From positions 429 through 42,058 of the forward strand of contig NZ_KV810504.1 of NCBI RefSeq assembly GCF_001812805.1: 41,630 nt of DNA. The letters are read 5' to 3'. Made by a program: the position numbers and the translations under genes. This stretch comes from Corynebacterium sp. HMSC078H07. Lineage in GTDB: Bacteria > Actinomycetota > Actinomycetes > Mycobacteriales > Mycobacteriaceae. This document shows positions 8,896 to 18,177 of this stretch, one piece after another. The notes beneath the pieces were generated by a model. It did not search any database. It was not told where the DNA came from and saw only the letters and a list, made by a program, of their open reading frames with translations. Numbering within the stretch: position 1 is the first letter of the stretch; each line of letters begins with the position of its first letter.

Positions 8896-9272
8896 TGGAG
8901 CCGCCGGGAATTGAACCCGGGTCCTTCGTCATCTTGCCAGGGCTTCTCCGTGCGCAGTCTGCACAGGATCTCTACTCGGCCCTCCGGCTCGGGCAAACAC
9001 GCTCCGGATGATGGGCCCAGTTGCTCTAAAAGTCCCCAACCGGCCGAACAACAATCCGGTCAGGCAAGTTCCCTAGTCGATGCCAGGATCTAGGTCAGGA
9101 ACAAAACCTAGGCTGACAGACACGCGTCGCTGGAATTAGGCAGCGAGGGCGTAGTCACGCTGAGAGTTCTTCTCTGCGTTTATTGGTTGCTACGACGCTT
9201 AACGGTGGTCTCTAGCCTGCACCGGCACGCTTCCCCTGGCTCAATGTACGAAGTCGAAACCAAGTCGACCCC
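8896..9272 (-). ncRNA. ssrA: tmRNA (transfer-messenger RNA)
   Basis: This RNA rescues stalled ribosomes together with SmpB, encoded at 11136-11642. The 5' end GGGGTCG pairs with CGGCTCC near the 3' end to form the tRNA-like acceptor, with wobble pairs at two positions. The T arm CCGGGTTCAATTCCCGG is present, as is the conserved 5' segment GGTTTCGACTTCGTACATTG. The mRNA-like part encodes the tag AEKNSQRDYALAA followed by TAA (9136-9177), the actinobacterial type ending in ALAA. The terminal CCA appears to be only partly encoded (ACC then G). The ends are placed by the acceptor pairing and could shift by a few nucleotides. Confidence 0.95.
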
Positions 9273-9485
9273 TTGTCCGCAACTGTGCGAAAACATTGCT
9301 GTGAAAAGCGCTGTAAAGAAAGCTCGCGCTTCCTCTACGGTTCGTACAACGCTAGTGCATTCAGACCTATTCCCGCAAGCAATCCACCCCACAGTCCCTA
9401 TGCAACCCCGCCTTGTGACCTGAAATAAATTCAACGTTGCTAAGGTGTGTGAGTCACATCCGTCAAAATAGTTGAAGGTAGCGAA

Positions 9486-10757
9486 GTGAGCTCAACGACC
9501 GAGAACTCTGCCTCCGTACACACCGACCAGAAACAAGCCAGCAACACTGAATGGGCAATTTCGCTCTTTGGCACCGCCGTGGGTGCCGGCATCTTGTTCC
9601 TTCCCATCAATGCCGGCAGCTTCGGCTTCTGGCCACTGCTGGTGGCCACCATTCTCATTGGCCCGATGACGTACTTCTCCCACCGCGGGCTCGCGCGCAT
9701 GATTTGTGTGTCGCCCCGCCAGGGTGAGGACATCACCGCCGTGGTTACGGACTACTTTGGCAAGACCGCAGGTCTTATCATTTCGGTGGTGTACTTTTGC
9801 GCGATTTTCCCCATCGTGCTGATTTATGGCGTGTCCATTACAAATACGGTCAACAGCTTCATCGTCAACCAGCTGCATGGTCCCACCATTTCACGTCCAC
9901 TGCTGTCCTTCCTGCTGGTGGGTGTGATGACCATTGTCTTCGCCTTTGGCCAGCGCATCGTGCTGACCGTTACGCAGTTCTTGGTTTACCCACTGATTTT
10001 CTGCCTCGGCGCGCTGTCCATTTATCTCATCCCACGCTGGGATATTGCCTCCTTCATGGAGGTGGGCAACAATGATTGGCGCGTCGTCGGCGCGGTGGCG
10101 CTCATCATTCCGGTGCTGGTGTTTTCCTTTAACCATTCGCCGGCAATTTCGCAGTTCTCCCTCGCGATGGTCGCTGCACACGGGCGCGAAAAGAGCTCCG
10201 AGAATGCCTCGCGCGCACTAGCGCTCACAGCGATTTTGCTCACCGTGTTCACCATGTTCTTCGTGTGGTCCTGCACGCTCACTCTGGGAGCGGATGGTCT
10301 GGCTGAGGCCCGCGAGCAGAACCTGCCGGTGCTGTCTTACCTGGCTAACGTCACCGGTGTGCCGGTCTTGGCTTTCATCTCCCCCATCGTCGCGATGGTG
10401 GCCATCATCTCCTCCTACTTCGGCCACGTGCTGGGCGCTACCGAAGGCGGTAACTACCTCCTGCGCACCGCGGCGCCGCGAGCCACCCAGAAGCTGACGG
10501 AGAAGCAGTTGACCTCCATCATGCATGGCATCATCTTTGTCTCCGCCTGGGTCGTTGCCATCATTGATCCGTCGATTCTCAGCCTTATCGAGGCCATCGG
10601 CGGCCCCTTCATCGCCTCGATTCTCTACCTGCTGCCGATGTACGCCATCAACCGTATTGACGCTCTCAAGCAGTTCCGTGGCCGCCCGAGCAACGTGTTC
10701 GTTGTCATCACAGGCCTCATCGCCGTGGGCGCCGCCATCTGGGGACTTTTCGTTTAG
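9486..10757 (+). CDS. Amino acid permease of the HAAAP family (SdaC/serine-type)
   Basis: This is an inner-membrane proton-coupled amino acid carrier, 423 residues with about 11 hydrophobic spans. The N-terminal span carries GTAVGAGILFLPINAGSFGF, the signature seen in SdaC/DlsT serine and TdcC threonine carriers rather than in the Trp/Tyr branch. Later segments such as VFSFNHSPAISQFS and SSYFGHVLGATEGG also fit that family. The start is GTG at 9486, with AAGGTAGCGAA just upstream. It lies between ssrA and smpB and converges on the DUF488 gene, which it overlaps by 4 nt. Serine is the best guess for substrate but is not proven by sequence. Confidence 0.85.
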   Translation: MSSTTENSASVHTDQKQASNTEWAISLFGTAVGAGILFLPINAGSFGFWPLLVATILIGPMTYFSHRGLARMICVSPRQGEDITAVVTDYFGKTAGLIISVVYFCAIFPIVLIYGVSITNTVNSFIVNQLHGPTISRPLLSFLLVGVMTIVFAFGQRIVLTVTQFLVYPLIFCLGALSIYLIPRWDIASFMEVGNNDWRVVGAVALIIPVLVFSFNHSPAISQFSLAMVAAHGREKSSENASRALALTAILLTVFTMFFVWSCTLTLGADGLAEAREQNLPVLSYLANVTGVPVLAFISPIVAMVAIISSYFGHVLGATEGGNYLLRTAAPRATQKLTEKQLTSIMHGIIFVSAWVVAIIDPSILSLIEAIGGPFIASILYLLPMYAINRIDALKQFRGRPSNVFVVITGLIAVGAAIWGLFV

Positions 10758-11110
10758 TCCTCGTCGAGCCACGCCTTCAGCACGACGGCGTGGTTCACCT
10801 CGCGGTCTTTGGCGGCGAAGAGGAGGGTGACGTCGCCAGCCGCGGCAAACTGGCGCAACTGCTTCAGCTCCTCATTGTCGTTGTCATCGAGCTCCGCACG
10901 GTAGCGCTGCGCGAACTCCTCAAAGCTGTCAGCATCGTGTCCCCACCACTTTCGTAGTTCCACGCTGGGAGCCACGTGCTTGAACCAGTGGTCGTAATCG
11001 AGGCGCTCTTTGGCCACGCCGCGGGGCCAGAGCTTATCGACGAGCACCGCTTCCCCACGCAGCTCCTCGTCACCGTGAATAACGTCATGAACCTTGGCCG
11101 TATAAATCAT
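10754..11110 (-). CDS. DUF488 family protein
   Basis: This is a 118-residue soluble protein of the DUF488/YeaO type. The family hallmarks LVDKLWPRGVAKERL near the N-terminus, the following WFKHVAPSVELRKWWGH segment and the closing VTLLFAAKDREVNHAVVLKAWL are all present, and the length is normal. No biochemical role is established for the family that I can state with confidence. The 3' end overlaps the convergent permease by 4 nt, and the gene lies 25 nt beyond the smpB stop codon's side of the block (11136). It may be cotranscribed with smpB, since both are on the minus strand without a visible terminator between them. Confidence 0.85.
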   Translation of the reverse strand: MIYTAKVHDVIHGDEELRGEAVLVDKLWPRGVAKERLDYDHWFKHVAPSVELRKWWGHDADSFEEFAQRYRAELDDNDNEELKQLRQFAAAGDVTLLFAAKDREVNHAVVLKAWLDED

Positions 11111-11135
11111 GGCACCCAGGCTAGACGTTCACAGA

Positions 11136-11642
11136 TTAGGCGTTAATGCCCTTCACGCGGCGCCCCAGCTCACGGGTAATATCGCGGTCTTGGTCGCGGC
11201 GTTTAATGGCTTCGCGCTTGTCGTAATCCTGCTTACCCTTAGCCAGCCCCAGCTCGCACTTGGCGCGGCCGTTCTTGAGATAGACCTTGAGGGGGATAAG
11301 CGTCTTGTTGCCATCGCGCACTTGGCCCATGAGCTTGTCAATCTCACGGCGGTGCAGCAGCAGTTTGCGGGTGCGCTTGGGCGAGTGATTCGTCCACGAA
11401 CCTTGGGAATACTCCGGGATGTGGAGGTTGCGGATGTAGACCTCGCCGTCGTCGATAGTGGCGAAGGCATCCGCCAGGGAAATCTTGCCTTCGCGCATCG
11501 ACTTGATTTCGGTGCCCACGAGCACCATGCCGCATTCCAGGGTGTCAAGGATGGTGTAGTCGTGGCGGGCACGTCGGTTGGTGGCCAGTGTCGAGTTGTT
11601 ATCGGCCACTGCCCCTTTTTTCTTCTTTGCCTTCTTCGCCAT
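11136..11642 (-). CDS. smpB: SsrA-binding protein SmpB
   Basis: SmpB binds the tRNA-like part of tmRNA and brings it to stalled ribosomes for trans-translation. The 168-residue product has the Lys-rich start MAKKAKKKK, then the OB-fold core with TNRRARHDYTILDTLECGMV, VGTEIKSMREGKISLADAFA and IRNLHIPEYSQG. The basic C-terminal tail (GLAKGKQDYDKREAIKRRD) inserts in the ribosome in known structures. I start at the ATG at 11642 because the upstream in-frame extension (to 11681) has no SmpB similarity. It follows ftsX at a gap of 54 nt, the order known from corynebacteria. Its RNA partner lies 1.9 kb away on the same strand. Confidence 0.96.
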   Translation of the reverse strand: MAKKAKKKKGAVADNNSTLATNRRARHDYTILDTLECGMVLVGTEIKSMREGKISLADAFATIDDGEVYIRNLHIPEYSQGSWTNHSPKRTRKLLLHRREIDKLMGQVRDGNKTLIPLKVYLKNGRAKCELGLAKGKQDYDKREAIKRRDQDRDITRELGRRVKGINA

Positions 11643-11696
11643 AGTTCGGACTATATTACGCCACAGCCAGGCAAAAACCACATCGCGGATGCGGGC

Positions 11697-12599
11697 TTAG
11701 GTCCGCACGTAGGCGCGCATAGTGACCTGCGCTGTGAGCGCAGCCAGAACCAGCGCCACAATGCCAACGATAGGCAGCACCGTCCACACATCGGACGAGG
11801 TCACGGGGGCCAAGAGTTGCTTCTGGTAGAGGTCCTTGAGTGCCGGGTCGATGACCAGGTTCTTGCCCAAGACGATGCCCGCCCCGGCGAGGATAACGCC
11901 GCCAATCGCACCTAGGATGGCCTCAACGATGAACGGCGCGTGTGTAATCCAGCGCGATGCACCTACCATGCGCATGATGGCGGTCTCGCGCTGGCGCTGG
12001 AAGGCGGCAATCTGCACCATGTTGGCGATGAGCATGATGGCGGCCAGCGCTACCACTCCGGCCACGATGAAGGTGGCGTTGCGGATCGCATCCAGGTTGC
12101 CGGCGGCGCTGCGCACATCTTCCTGTTGGTCGATGACGTCGGTAACGGCGGGGTCATCCGCGATGGCGTCGATAGGCGCGGTGTCCGTCGGGTCCTTCAG
12201 CCGCACATGGAAGGCTGCGGGCAGCGCGTCCGGTGATGTTTCCTCCACCATGACTGGGTCAGTTTCCTTGAACAGCTCAACGAAGCGGTCATAGGATTCC
12301 TTCTGGCTGCGATAGCTGACGGATTCAATCTCATCGTCTGCCTCCAGCTTCTTCTTCAGGCCAGCGCAGGCAGCGTCCTTGCACTCTGGGTCGTTAGCGG
12401 AGATGTCCTCGTTGAGCTGCACCATGACCTCCACCTGCTCAAGGTAGATATCCTTGGTGTCCTTGGTCATCTGGGCCACGAGCACGCCGGCAACCACCAG
12501 CGCCACCGAAATTGCCGTAGTAATCACCATGGCGATGGTCATGGTGATGTTGCGGCCGAGCCCCTTAAAGGCCTCCCGAAAAACAAAGCCTAAGTTCAT
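11697..12599 (-). CDS. ftsX: Cell division protein FtsX
   Basis: FtsX is the membrane subunit of the FtsEX complex, which controls peptidoglycan hydrolases at the division site. The 300-residue protein starts MNLGFVFREAFKGLGRNITM, has a first membrane span to about residue 45, a large extracellular loop (about 46-170) and three more spans near 175, 225 and 270. The cytoplasmic segment AAFQRQRETAIMRMVGASRW, after the second span, is characteristic of FtsX and contacts FtsE. The ATG immediately follows the ftsE stop codon with no gap, so translation is likely coupled. The extracellular loop contains two Cys (DPECKDAACAG), as in actinobacterial FtsX. Confidence 0.95.
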   Translation of the reverse strand: MNLGFVFREAFKGLGRNITMTIAMVITTAISVALVVAGVLVAQMTKDTKDIYLEQVEVMVQLNEDISANDPECKDAACAGLKKKLEADDEIESVSYRSQKESYDRFVELFKETDPVMVEETSPDALPAAFHVRLKDPTDTAPIDAIADDPAVTDVIDQQEDVRSAAGNLDAIRNATFIVAGVVALAAIMLIANMVQIAAFQRQRETAIMRMVGASRWITHAPFIVEAILGAIGGVILAGAGIVLGKNLVIDPALKDLYQKQLLAPVTSSDVWTVLPIVGIVALVLAALTAQVTMRAYVRT

Positions 12600-13289
12600 C
12601 TAGAGCGCCTCCCCGTACATCGCGTTCTTCTCATCGCGCACGAGCGTGCCGTTGTGCAGCTCGATGACGCGCTGGCGGGCGTCGTTGACCGCGCGCGCAT
12701 TGTGCGTCGACATCACCACGGTGGTTCCGCGGCGGTTGATCTTGGTCAGCAAGGCCATGATTTCCGCAGCAGTGGCGGGATCGAGGTTGCCCGTGGGTTC
12801 GTCGGCAAGCAGCAGCTTGGGACGGTTCACAAAGGCACGCGCAACGGCCACGCGCTGCTGTTCGCCGCCAGAAAGCTCGTGCGGCATGCGGTGCTGCTTG
12901 GCGCCGAGGCCCACCATGTCGAGGACCTCCGGAACCTGCTTCGCAATGCGCGATTTCTTCTTGCCGATGACCTGCAGAGCAAACGCTACGTTGTCGTAGA
13001 CATTGAGCTTGGGCAGCAGGCGGAAATCTTGAAAGACATAGCCAATGGACTGGCGCAGTTGGTTAATCTGGCGGCCCTTCAGCGCGTTGACGTGGAAGTC
13101 CCCAAAGTGAATATCACCGGAGCTCACATTTGTCTCGCGCACCATGAGCTGCAGAAAGGTGGACTTTCCGGAGCCCGAGGGACCGATGAGGAAGACAAAT
13201 TCGCCGTCGTCTATGTCAAAAGACACGTTGTCCAACGCGGGCCTAGTGGAGGTCGGATAGACCTTGGACACATTCTCAAAAGTGATCAC
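12600..13289 (-). CDS. ftsE: Cell division ATP-binding protein FtsE
   Basis: This is the ATPase partner of FtsX, 229 residues, at the cytoplasmic membrane. Walker [10 protein letters not shown] is at 36-44, the signature [14 protein letters not shown] near 138 and Walker [13 protein letters not shown] near 158. The opening [20 protein letters not shown] and the segment [22 protein letters not shown] are standard for FtsE. Translation starts with GTG at 13289, 33 nt after prfB. The prfB-ftsE-ftsX-smpB order is a conserved actinobacterial cluster, so ftsEX is probably expressed together with the release factor and SmpB. Confidence 0.96.
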   Translation of the reverse strand: MITFENVSKVYPTSTRPALDNVSFDIDDGEFVFLIGPSGSGKSTFLQLMVRETNVSSGDIHFGDFHVNALKGRQINQLRQSIGYVFQDFRLLPKLNVYDNVAFALQVIGKKKSRIAKQVPEVLDMVGLGAKQHRMPHELSGGEQQRVAVARAFVNRPKLLLADEPTGNLDPATAAEIMALLTKINRRGTTVVMSTHNARAVNDARQRVIELHNGTLVRDEKNAMYGEAL

Positions 13290-13322
13290 TTAAGCAACAG
13301 TAGCAACAATTGTCACTGAAAC

Positions 13323-14429
13323 CTAGGCTTCGTTGTCCTCCATACGCCACCGAATACCCGCCTCCAAGAAGCCGTCAATATCGCCATCCAGCACCTTGGA
13401 CGGGTCCCCGACCTCATAATTCGTCCGCAGATCCTTGACCATCTGATACGGATGCAGAACATAGGAGCGCATCTGGTTACCCCAGGACGCATTGCCGCCC
13501 GCGCCCAACGCGTCCAGCTCCGCGCGCTCCTCCTGGCGCTTGCGCTCCAGCAACTTGGCCTGCAGCACGCGCATGGCAGAGGCCTTGTTCTGAATCTGGG
13601 ACTTCTCGTTCTGGCAGGTCACCACGATGCCGGTCGGGATGTGCGTCAGACGCACCGCCGAGTCCGTCGTGTTGACCGACTGTCCACCGGGGCCCGACGA
13701 GCGATACACATCCACGCGCACCTCCGAATCCGGCACCTCGATGGAGTCCGTCTGCTCGACCACCGGAAGCACCTCCACCTCGGCAAAGGAGGTCTGGCGG
13801 CGCCCCTGGTTATCAAAAGGCGAGATGCGCACGAGTCGGTGCGCGCCCTGCTCAACTGAGAGCTGACCGTACATATATTCACCGTGGACAACGAAGGTGG
13901 CAGACTTGATACCGGCCTCTTCGGCATAGGAAATGTCGTAGACATCCACCTTGTGGCCATTCTTCTCCGCCCAGCGGGTGTACATGCGCATGAGCATCTC
14001 CGCCCAGTCCGCAGCATCCACGCCACCCGCGCCGGAGCGAATGTTGATAACAGCCTCGCGCTCGTCATACTCGCCGGAGAGCATAGTGGTGATCTCAAGA
14101 GATTCGATGGCGGCTCCCAGCTCCTTCAACTCGGTGTCCACCAACTCCTGGGAGGCCTCATCGCCTTCTTCCTCCGCCAGCTCAGCCATGACGGGCAGAT
14201 CCTCAATCCTCCCCCGTAGGGAGGTCAGCTTGCGCAACTTCGCCTGTTCCGCCGAAAGGGCTGAGGTCACCTTCTGTGCATGGTCGGGGTCGTCCCACAG
14301 CGACGGGTCCCCCGCCTGGGCCTCGAGCTCGCGCACGCGCTCGGACACCGCCCCCGGGTCCATGACCTTCTCAATCGAGGTCAAGGTGGCGCTGAGTTCC
14401 TCAAGTCGTGCTGTTTGTTCCGGACGCAT
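13323..14429 (-). CDS. prfB: Peptide chain release factor 2
   Basis: RF2 ends translation at UGA and UAA codons. The 368-residue product carries the stop-recognition tripeptide SPF (in [14 protein letters not shown]) and the peptidyl-hydrolysis motif GGQ ([10 protein letters not shown], about residue 245). Its N-terminal coiled region is intact. The reading frame is continuous. The programmed +1 frameshift used to autoregulate RF2 in many bacteria is not present, as is usual in actinobacteria. The ATG at 14429 lies 69 nt from the divergent inositol-phosphatase-family gene. Confidence 0.96.
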   Translation of the reverse strand: MRPEQTARLEELSATLTSIEKVMDPGAVSERVRELEAQAGDPSLWDDPDHAQKVTSALSAEQAKLRKLTSLRGRIEDLPVMAELAEEEGDEASQELVDTELKELGAAIESLEITTMLSGEYDEREAVINIRSGAGGVDAADWAEMLMRMYTRWAEKNGHKVDVYDISYAEEAGIKSATFVVHGEYMYGQLSVEQGAHRLVRISPFDNQGRRQTSFAEVEVLPVVEQTDSIEVPDSEVRVDVYRSSGPGGQSVNTTDSAVRLTHIPTGIVVTCQNEKSQIQNKASAMRVLQAKLLERKRQEERAELDALGAGGNASWGNQMRSYVLHPYQMVKDLRTNYEVGDPSKVLDGDIDGFLEAGIRWRMEDNEA

Positions 14430-14498
14430 AGCCCCCTACTTTACTTATTCTCACTCCCTGATTAGCCATCGGCCGCATTTAGCGCGACAATAGGCGGC

Positions 14499-15326
14499 AT
14501 GAGTGACCAGCCAAGCCTCACCGAGATGATCGATGCCATCATCAAGACCTTCATCGTCGCCCATGCGGACGATTCCGACGCCCACCTTGCCCAGGCGCTT
14601 GTGTACAACGCCGGCCGCCTGGCCTGGCGCCTGCGTGAGCAGGGCGTAGACGTGTCTCAAAAGACCGACCGCGCGGACGTCGTCACTGACGCCGACTTTG
14701 CCGCCGAGCGCTTCGTCGCAGGCGTCCTCGAGGCCCTTCGCGGCGAGGACGGCATCGTGGGCGAAGAAGGCGCCAACCGCGCGTCAAAGTCCGGCCGCAC
14801 CTGGGTCATCGATCCCGTCGACGGCACCTTCAACTTTGCCTCCGGTTTCGACTATTGGTGCTCCGCACTTGCGCTTATCGACGCCAACGGGGTCATCCTC
14901 GGCGCCGTCCACCGCCCGGCCATGGGCTACACCTGGTTCGGTGGCCGTGACTTCCCCACTACCTTGGACAGCAAGGAGGTCACCCCGCTGACCGATACCC
15001 CCGCGGAAAACCTGTGCTTGTCGACCTACCTCCACCCTTCCTGCATCACCAATCCCAAGATTTCGGCGGCGTGGGAAAAGGTTGCCCCGCATTTCGCCAC
15101 CGTGCGCATGCTCGGCGCTGGGTCTGTGGATCTTTCCTCCGTGGCCGATGGCACGTGGGGCGCATGGATGCAGCATTCTGTGAAGGACTGGGATTGGTAT
15201 CCAGGCCAGGCGCTGGTCATCGCGGCCGGCGGCGCGGCGCGCAAGGTTGAAGCCGGCGGTGTGGAATGGTGTATCGCGGGTAATAAACAGGTAGTCGATC
15301 AGATGGAGGAATGGCTCCGTGGGTAA
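14499..15326 (+). CDS. Inositol monophosphatase family protein
   Basis: This is a Mg-dependent sugar or nucleoside phosphatase of the IMPase superfamily, 275 residues, probably cytoplasmic. The metal-binding motif [16 protein letters not shown] is intact, with an upstream GEEG that supplies another ligand. The C-terminal motif [16 protein letters not shown] matches the family's second signature. It overlaps hisN by 8 nt, so the two paralogous genes are coupled. The hisN neighbour handles histidinol phosphate. This one could act on myo-inositol phosphate, for phosphatidylinositol and mycothiol, or on 3'-phosphoadenosine phosphate. The sequence does not decide between them. An in-frame ATG at 14526 is an alternative start. 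Confidence 0.85.
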   Translation: MSDQPSLTEMIDAIIKTFIVAHADDSDAHLAQALVYNAGRLAWRLREQGVDVSQKTDRADVVTDADFAAERFVAGVLEALRGEDGIVGEEGANRASKSGRTWVIDPVDGTFNFASGFDYWCSALALIDANGVILGAVHRPAMGYTWFGGRDFPTTLDSKEVTPLTDTPAENLCLSTYLHPSCITNPKISAAWEKVAPHFATVRMLGAGSVDLSSVADGTWGAWMQHSVKDWDWYPGQALVIAAGGAARKVEAGGVEWCIAGNKQVVDQMEEWLRG

Positions 15327-16092
15327 GTACAAAGAAGACCTCGGTCTGGCCTTGGAAATGGCGGGCCACGCGGATGCTGTCACCATGCACCGCTTTGAGG
15401 CTGCCGACCTTTCCGTAAAGGAAAAGCCAGACATGACTCCGGTCTCGGATGCGGACTTAGCCTGCGAAAAGGCCATCCGTGAAGCACTCAAGCGTTCCCG
15501 CCCGCGTGATGAAGTTTTGGGCGAAGAGTTCGGCGGCGAAGCCTGCTATGAGGGCCGCCAGTGGGTCATCGATCCCATCGACGGCACGAAGAACTTCGTT
15601 CGTGGCGTCCCCGTCTGGGCCACGCTTATCGCTCTCCTCGAAGACGGCAAACCCGTCGTCTCCGTCATCTCCGCCCCTGCCTTGCGCCGTCGCTGGTACG
15701 CCGCCAAGGGCGGTGGCGCCTACCGCGTTTTCGGCGGCGAGCCGAAGCGCCTTCGCGTCTCCGAAGTCTCGAACCTAGAGGACGCTTCTTTGGCTATGAG
15801 CTCCCTGGCCGGCTGGGGCCTTAATCGCGACACCTTCGTATCCCTGACCGACAAGGTCTGGCGCCTGCGCGGTTACGGCGACTTTTGGAACTACTGCCTG
15901 GTAGCCGAAGGTGCGGTCGACATCGCCGCAGAGCCTGAGGTTTCCCTCTGGGATTTGGCAGCCCCTGCCCTCCTCGTCACCGAAGCAGGCGGCCGCTTCA
16001 CTAACGTCCGCGGCGAAGACGGCCCCCACGGCGGCTCGGCCTTGGCCACTAACGGCACGCTGCACGACGCCACCCTCACCGCTCTGTCCTAA
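15319..16092 (+). CDS. hisN: Histidinol-phosphatase (IMPase-type)
   Basis: HisN dephosphorylates L-histidinol phosphate in histidine synthesis. In actinobacteria this step is done by an IMPase-fold enzyme. The 257-residue product has [14 protein letters not shown] (metal site), GEEFGGE upstream and [17 protein letters not shown] near the C-terminus. Its position next to prfB-ftsEX and behind a paralogous IMPase gene matches the place of the known hisN in C. glutamicum, to my knowledge. Translation starts at GTG 15319 inside the end of the preceding gene, with GGAGGA as ribosome site. It is intact, and the hairpin at 16176-16201 follows. Confidence 0.85.
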   Translation: MGKYKEDLGLALEMAGHADAVTMHRFEAADLSVKEKPDMTPVSDADLACEKAIREALKRSRPRDEVLGEEFGGEACYEGRQWVIDPIDGTKNFVRGVPVWATLIALLEDGKPVVSVISAPALRRRWYAAKGGGAYRVFGGEPKRLRVSEVSNLEDASLAMSSLAGWGLNRDTFVSLTDKVWRLRGYGDFWNYCLVAEGAVDIAAEPEVSLWDLAAPALLVTEAGGRFTNVRGEDGPHGGSALATNGTLHDATLTALS

Positions 16093-16175
16093 CCCTCGTG
16101 CGGCGCCGCACGCCGGTGCCGCACCTCAGCGCCGGCCTGCGAACCGCACTCCGCAGGTCATTTCGATCAAATAAG

Positions 16176-16201
16176 GCCCCAGATCTTTAACGATCTGGGG
16201 C
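16176..16201. terminator. Bidirectional terminator between hisN and the protease gene
   Basis: GCCCCAGATC (16176-16185) and GATCTGGGGC (16192-16201) form a perfect 10-bp stem with a 6-nt loop. It sits between the convergent hisN and protease genes. T content after the stem is modest on both sides. Confidence 0.75.
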
Positions 16202-16223
16202 ACAATTTGTTAGAAACGTACTT

Positions 16224-17414
16224 TTAATCTTCCGGAAGCGTGAAACCGGAACCGACCTCACCGCGGCGGTTGAGATCCGCGATGATGGCATCGGTGTTAG
16301 AAACGACCGTCGGGTTGTGCAGCGCTCCCTGCCACGGAGTGCGGCAGGACGGCAGGCCCGGGAACAGTCCACGGGAGATAGAACCGACGACGCGACCGTC
16401 ACGGAAAACCGGCGCGCCAGAGTCACCCACCATGGCGCAAACCTGGTTGACGGAGATCTCCTTGCCGTGCTGGAAGGTCATACCGCAGGTGGTACCAGTG
16501 GCAACGCCACGCTTGCAGGCAACTTCGCCCGGCTGTGCCGCGCCGCCGACACCGTGGGCGGTCACGCCGTTGTAGCTGCGGGTTACCTCAGCCTTGGAAC
16601 CGAACTCAATGACCGAGTAGTCCAGGTAGGTGTTCTTGCTCACCAGGGTGCCGGTGGGGCCAACCTGCCAGGAGTCCGCCGACGACACAGGATCCCCCAC
16701 GTTGCCGCAGTGACCAGCGGTGATGCCTACCTTGCGGCCTTCAGCATCGGTACCTGCTGCAGTCAACGTGCACATCGTGTCCTCGCTGATATACAGCGGG
16801 GTGCCCGGACCATACAGGGACTTGCCCTCTGTCATCGCAGTGTTGGATTCTTCCGGGATCTGCGGTGCATCGTAGAAGGACCCCGGCACGCGGTGCAGGA
16901 TGTAGTCTGCCTGTGGCTTGCCCGCAGCAAGTTTGGAGAACGAGTCGTTCTTCCACACGTAGTTTGGATCCGTGCCCTTCGGCACGAAGTCCGGCTGCGT
17001 AGCCTCCTGCAGCAGCCCAATCGGCTCCGGGTTGGTCAGCGGGTCACCCGTGATGGCATCAGCACCGGTATAGGCGGGAGCCTCCGGGAAAGCCGGCACC
17101 TGTGCCTGGTCCGCAACCTGGCGTGCTACTGGAGAGTTCGCCGCGGACGCCACTGCTGCGGAAGCATCCTGAGCCGCCTGAGCAGCGGCGCCATTGACGG
17201 CGGTATCGAGAGCGTCGGTAAGTTCGGCATCAACCGGCTTGGTCTCAATACCCACAGACGCCAAATCCGCTCGCACCTGGTCCACGATGTCCGCCGAATC
17301 TAGCTCCGGGATGGTGGGAAGTTCCTGGGCGCCGGCCGCCGGGTTGCCCAGGAAAAACGCACCTGCGAAAGCCGAGCCCACAAGGACTTTCTTAAGGTGC
17401 GGGATTTTTCGCAT
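16224..17414 (-). CDS. Secreted trypsin-like serine protease
   Basis: This is an exported chymotrypsin-fold protease of 396 residues. A signal peptide with hydrophobic core VLVGSAFAGAFFLG ends near AAGA (about residue 30). An Ala-rich propeptide or N-terminal extension of roughly 170 residues follows, then the protease domain. The catalytic triad is visible: His in GITAGHCGNVG, Asp in YLDYSVIEF and Ser in MVGDSGAPVF. Three Cys-containing stretches (TMCTLTAAG, EVACKRG, GTTCGMTF) suggest disulfides. The ATG at 17414 has an AAAGAGGAA ribosome site. It is transcribed alone, with the terminator at 16176-16201 behind it. Its physiological substrate is unknown. Confidence 0.88.
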   Translation of the reverse strand: MRKIPHLKKVLVGSAFAGAFFLGNPAAGAQELPTIPELDSADIVDQVRADLASVGIETKPVDAELTDALDTAVNGAAAQAAQDASAAVASAANSPVARQVADQAQVPAFPEAPAYTGADAITGDPLTNPEPIGLLQEATQPDFVPKGTDPNYVWKNDSFSKLAAGKPQADYILHRVPGSFYDAPQIPEESNTAMTEGKSLYGPGTPLYISEDTMCTLTAAGTDAEGRKVGITAGHCGNVGDPVSSADSWQVGPTGTLVSKNTYLDYSVIEFGSKAEVTRSYNGVTAHGVGGAAQPGEVACKRGVATGTTCGMTFQHGKEISVNQVCAMVGDSGAPVFRDGRVVGSISRGLFPGLPSCRTPWQGALHNPTVVSNTDAIIADLNRRGEVGSGFTLPED

Positions 17415-17603
17415 TACGCAATTCCTCTTTCACTTCTTCTCGTATTGGTCTATAAGACCTACCCATGATGGCACGCCCACTGTGGCGTGTGTTTCAACCG
17501 CGTGGGACTGTGTCCAACCCGTTACATTACTGACAGCTTTCGGGTGCCCCCTCTCTTCTTTCACCACAGTCCCCCTACCCCCGCCCAGACCTACAATGGA
17601 GGT

Positions 17604-18032
17604 ATGTCTGAGAACCCCACCTCGCCATCATCTACTGCAGACATTTCAGAAATTGTCGCCATTGTCCTGCGTGATACTCACGGCCGAGTTCTTGTCATTC
17701 GCGCTACGTCCACCCCAGAATTCGTCCTGCCATATGGCTCCATTGACAACGCCATCGATCCCGCCCGCGCAGCCCAGCTCATCGCCCATGAGGCCGTGCG
17801 TGCTGTGATTGATATGTCGAAATTGCGTCGCCTCGCCACCTACGTATCGTCGGCTGCCAACGGTGCACCAGAGACCATCCACGCGCACGTCTATGTCTAC
17901 GAAGAAGAAATCTCCGTCGCACATCCCGACAAGGAGATTGCTGAGCTCGCGTGGGTCGATCCCGCCGCCCCGGACGTCACTATCGCGCCATTACTTAGGG
18001 AGAGGGTATTCCCCGCCCTGCAGGAACTCTAG
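17604..18032 (+). CDS. Nudix-like protein with a degenerate Nudix box
   Basis: This is a soluble protein of 142 residues. The strand pattern EIVAIVLRDTHGRVLVIRA followed by FVLPYGSID and later IAELAWVDP resembles the Nudix fold. The canonical Nudix box (GX5EX7REUXEEXGU) is largely lost: the segment from GSID through AHEAVRAVI keeps the starting Gly but not the REXXEE metal ligands. The protein is therefore probably not an active pyrophosphohydrolase of the usual kind. I chose the ATG at 17604 because it has a GGAGGT-like ribosome site (ATGGAGGT). The longer frame from 17487 has no sensible N-terminus. Confidence 0.65.
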   Translation: MSENPTSPSSTADISEIVAIVLRDTHGRVLVIRATSTPEFVLPYGSIDNAIDPARAAQLIAHEAVRAVIDMSKLRRLATYVSSAANGAPETIHAHVYVYEEEISVAHPDKEIAELAWVDPAAPDVTIAPLLRERVFPALQEL

Positions 18033-18057
18033 GACCATAACGTCTAGACTCCCCACC

Positions 18058-18177
18058 ATTTTTACGCAGCGACTACTCCCCGTTCTCACCGCCGATTCCC
18101 TTGCCCTTACACTGGCCGGCTGCGTCACCGACGACAGCACTGATGGCACGCTTTCCGCTGTCTCCCCCACCACTCAA
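18058..18177 (+). pseudogene. Remnant of a lipoprotein gene (signal peptide only)
   Basis: This frame reads a lipoprotein-like signal ending SLALTLAGC followed by a polar linker VTDDSTDGT. It has no start codon in good context and runs straight into antisense sequence of the truncated binding-protein gene at about 18178. I read it as a 5' stub left by a rearrangement. The evidence is one short hydrophobic segment with a lipobox, so the call is tentative. Confidence 0.35.

Noticed and set aside
9180..9434. Short open frames on both strands across the tmRNA gene
   Set aside because: They lie on top of the tmRNA 5' region, have no ribosome site and no protein-like features.
13323..14429. Programmed frameshift in prfB
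   Set aside because: The frame is continuous from ATG to stop and no early in-frame UGA is present.
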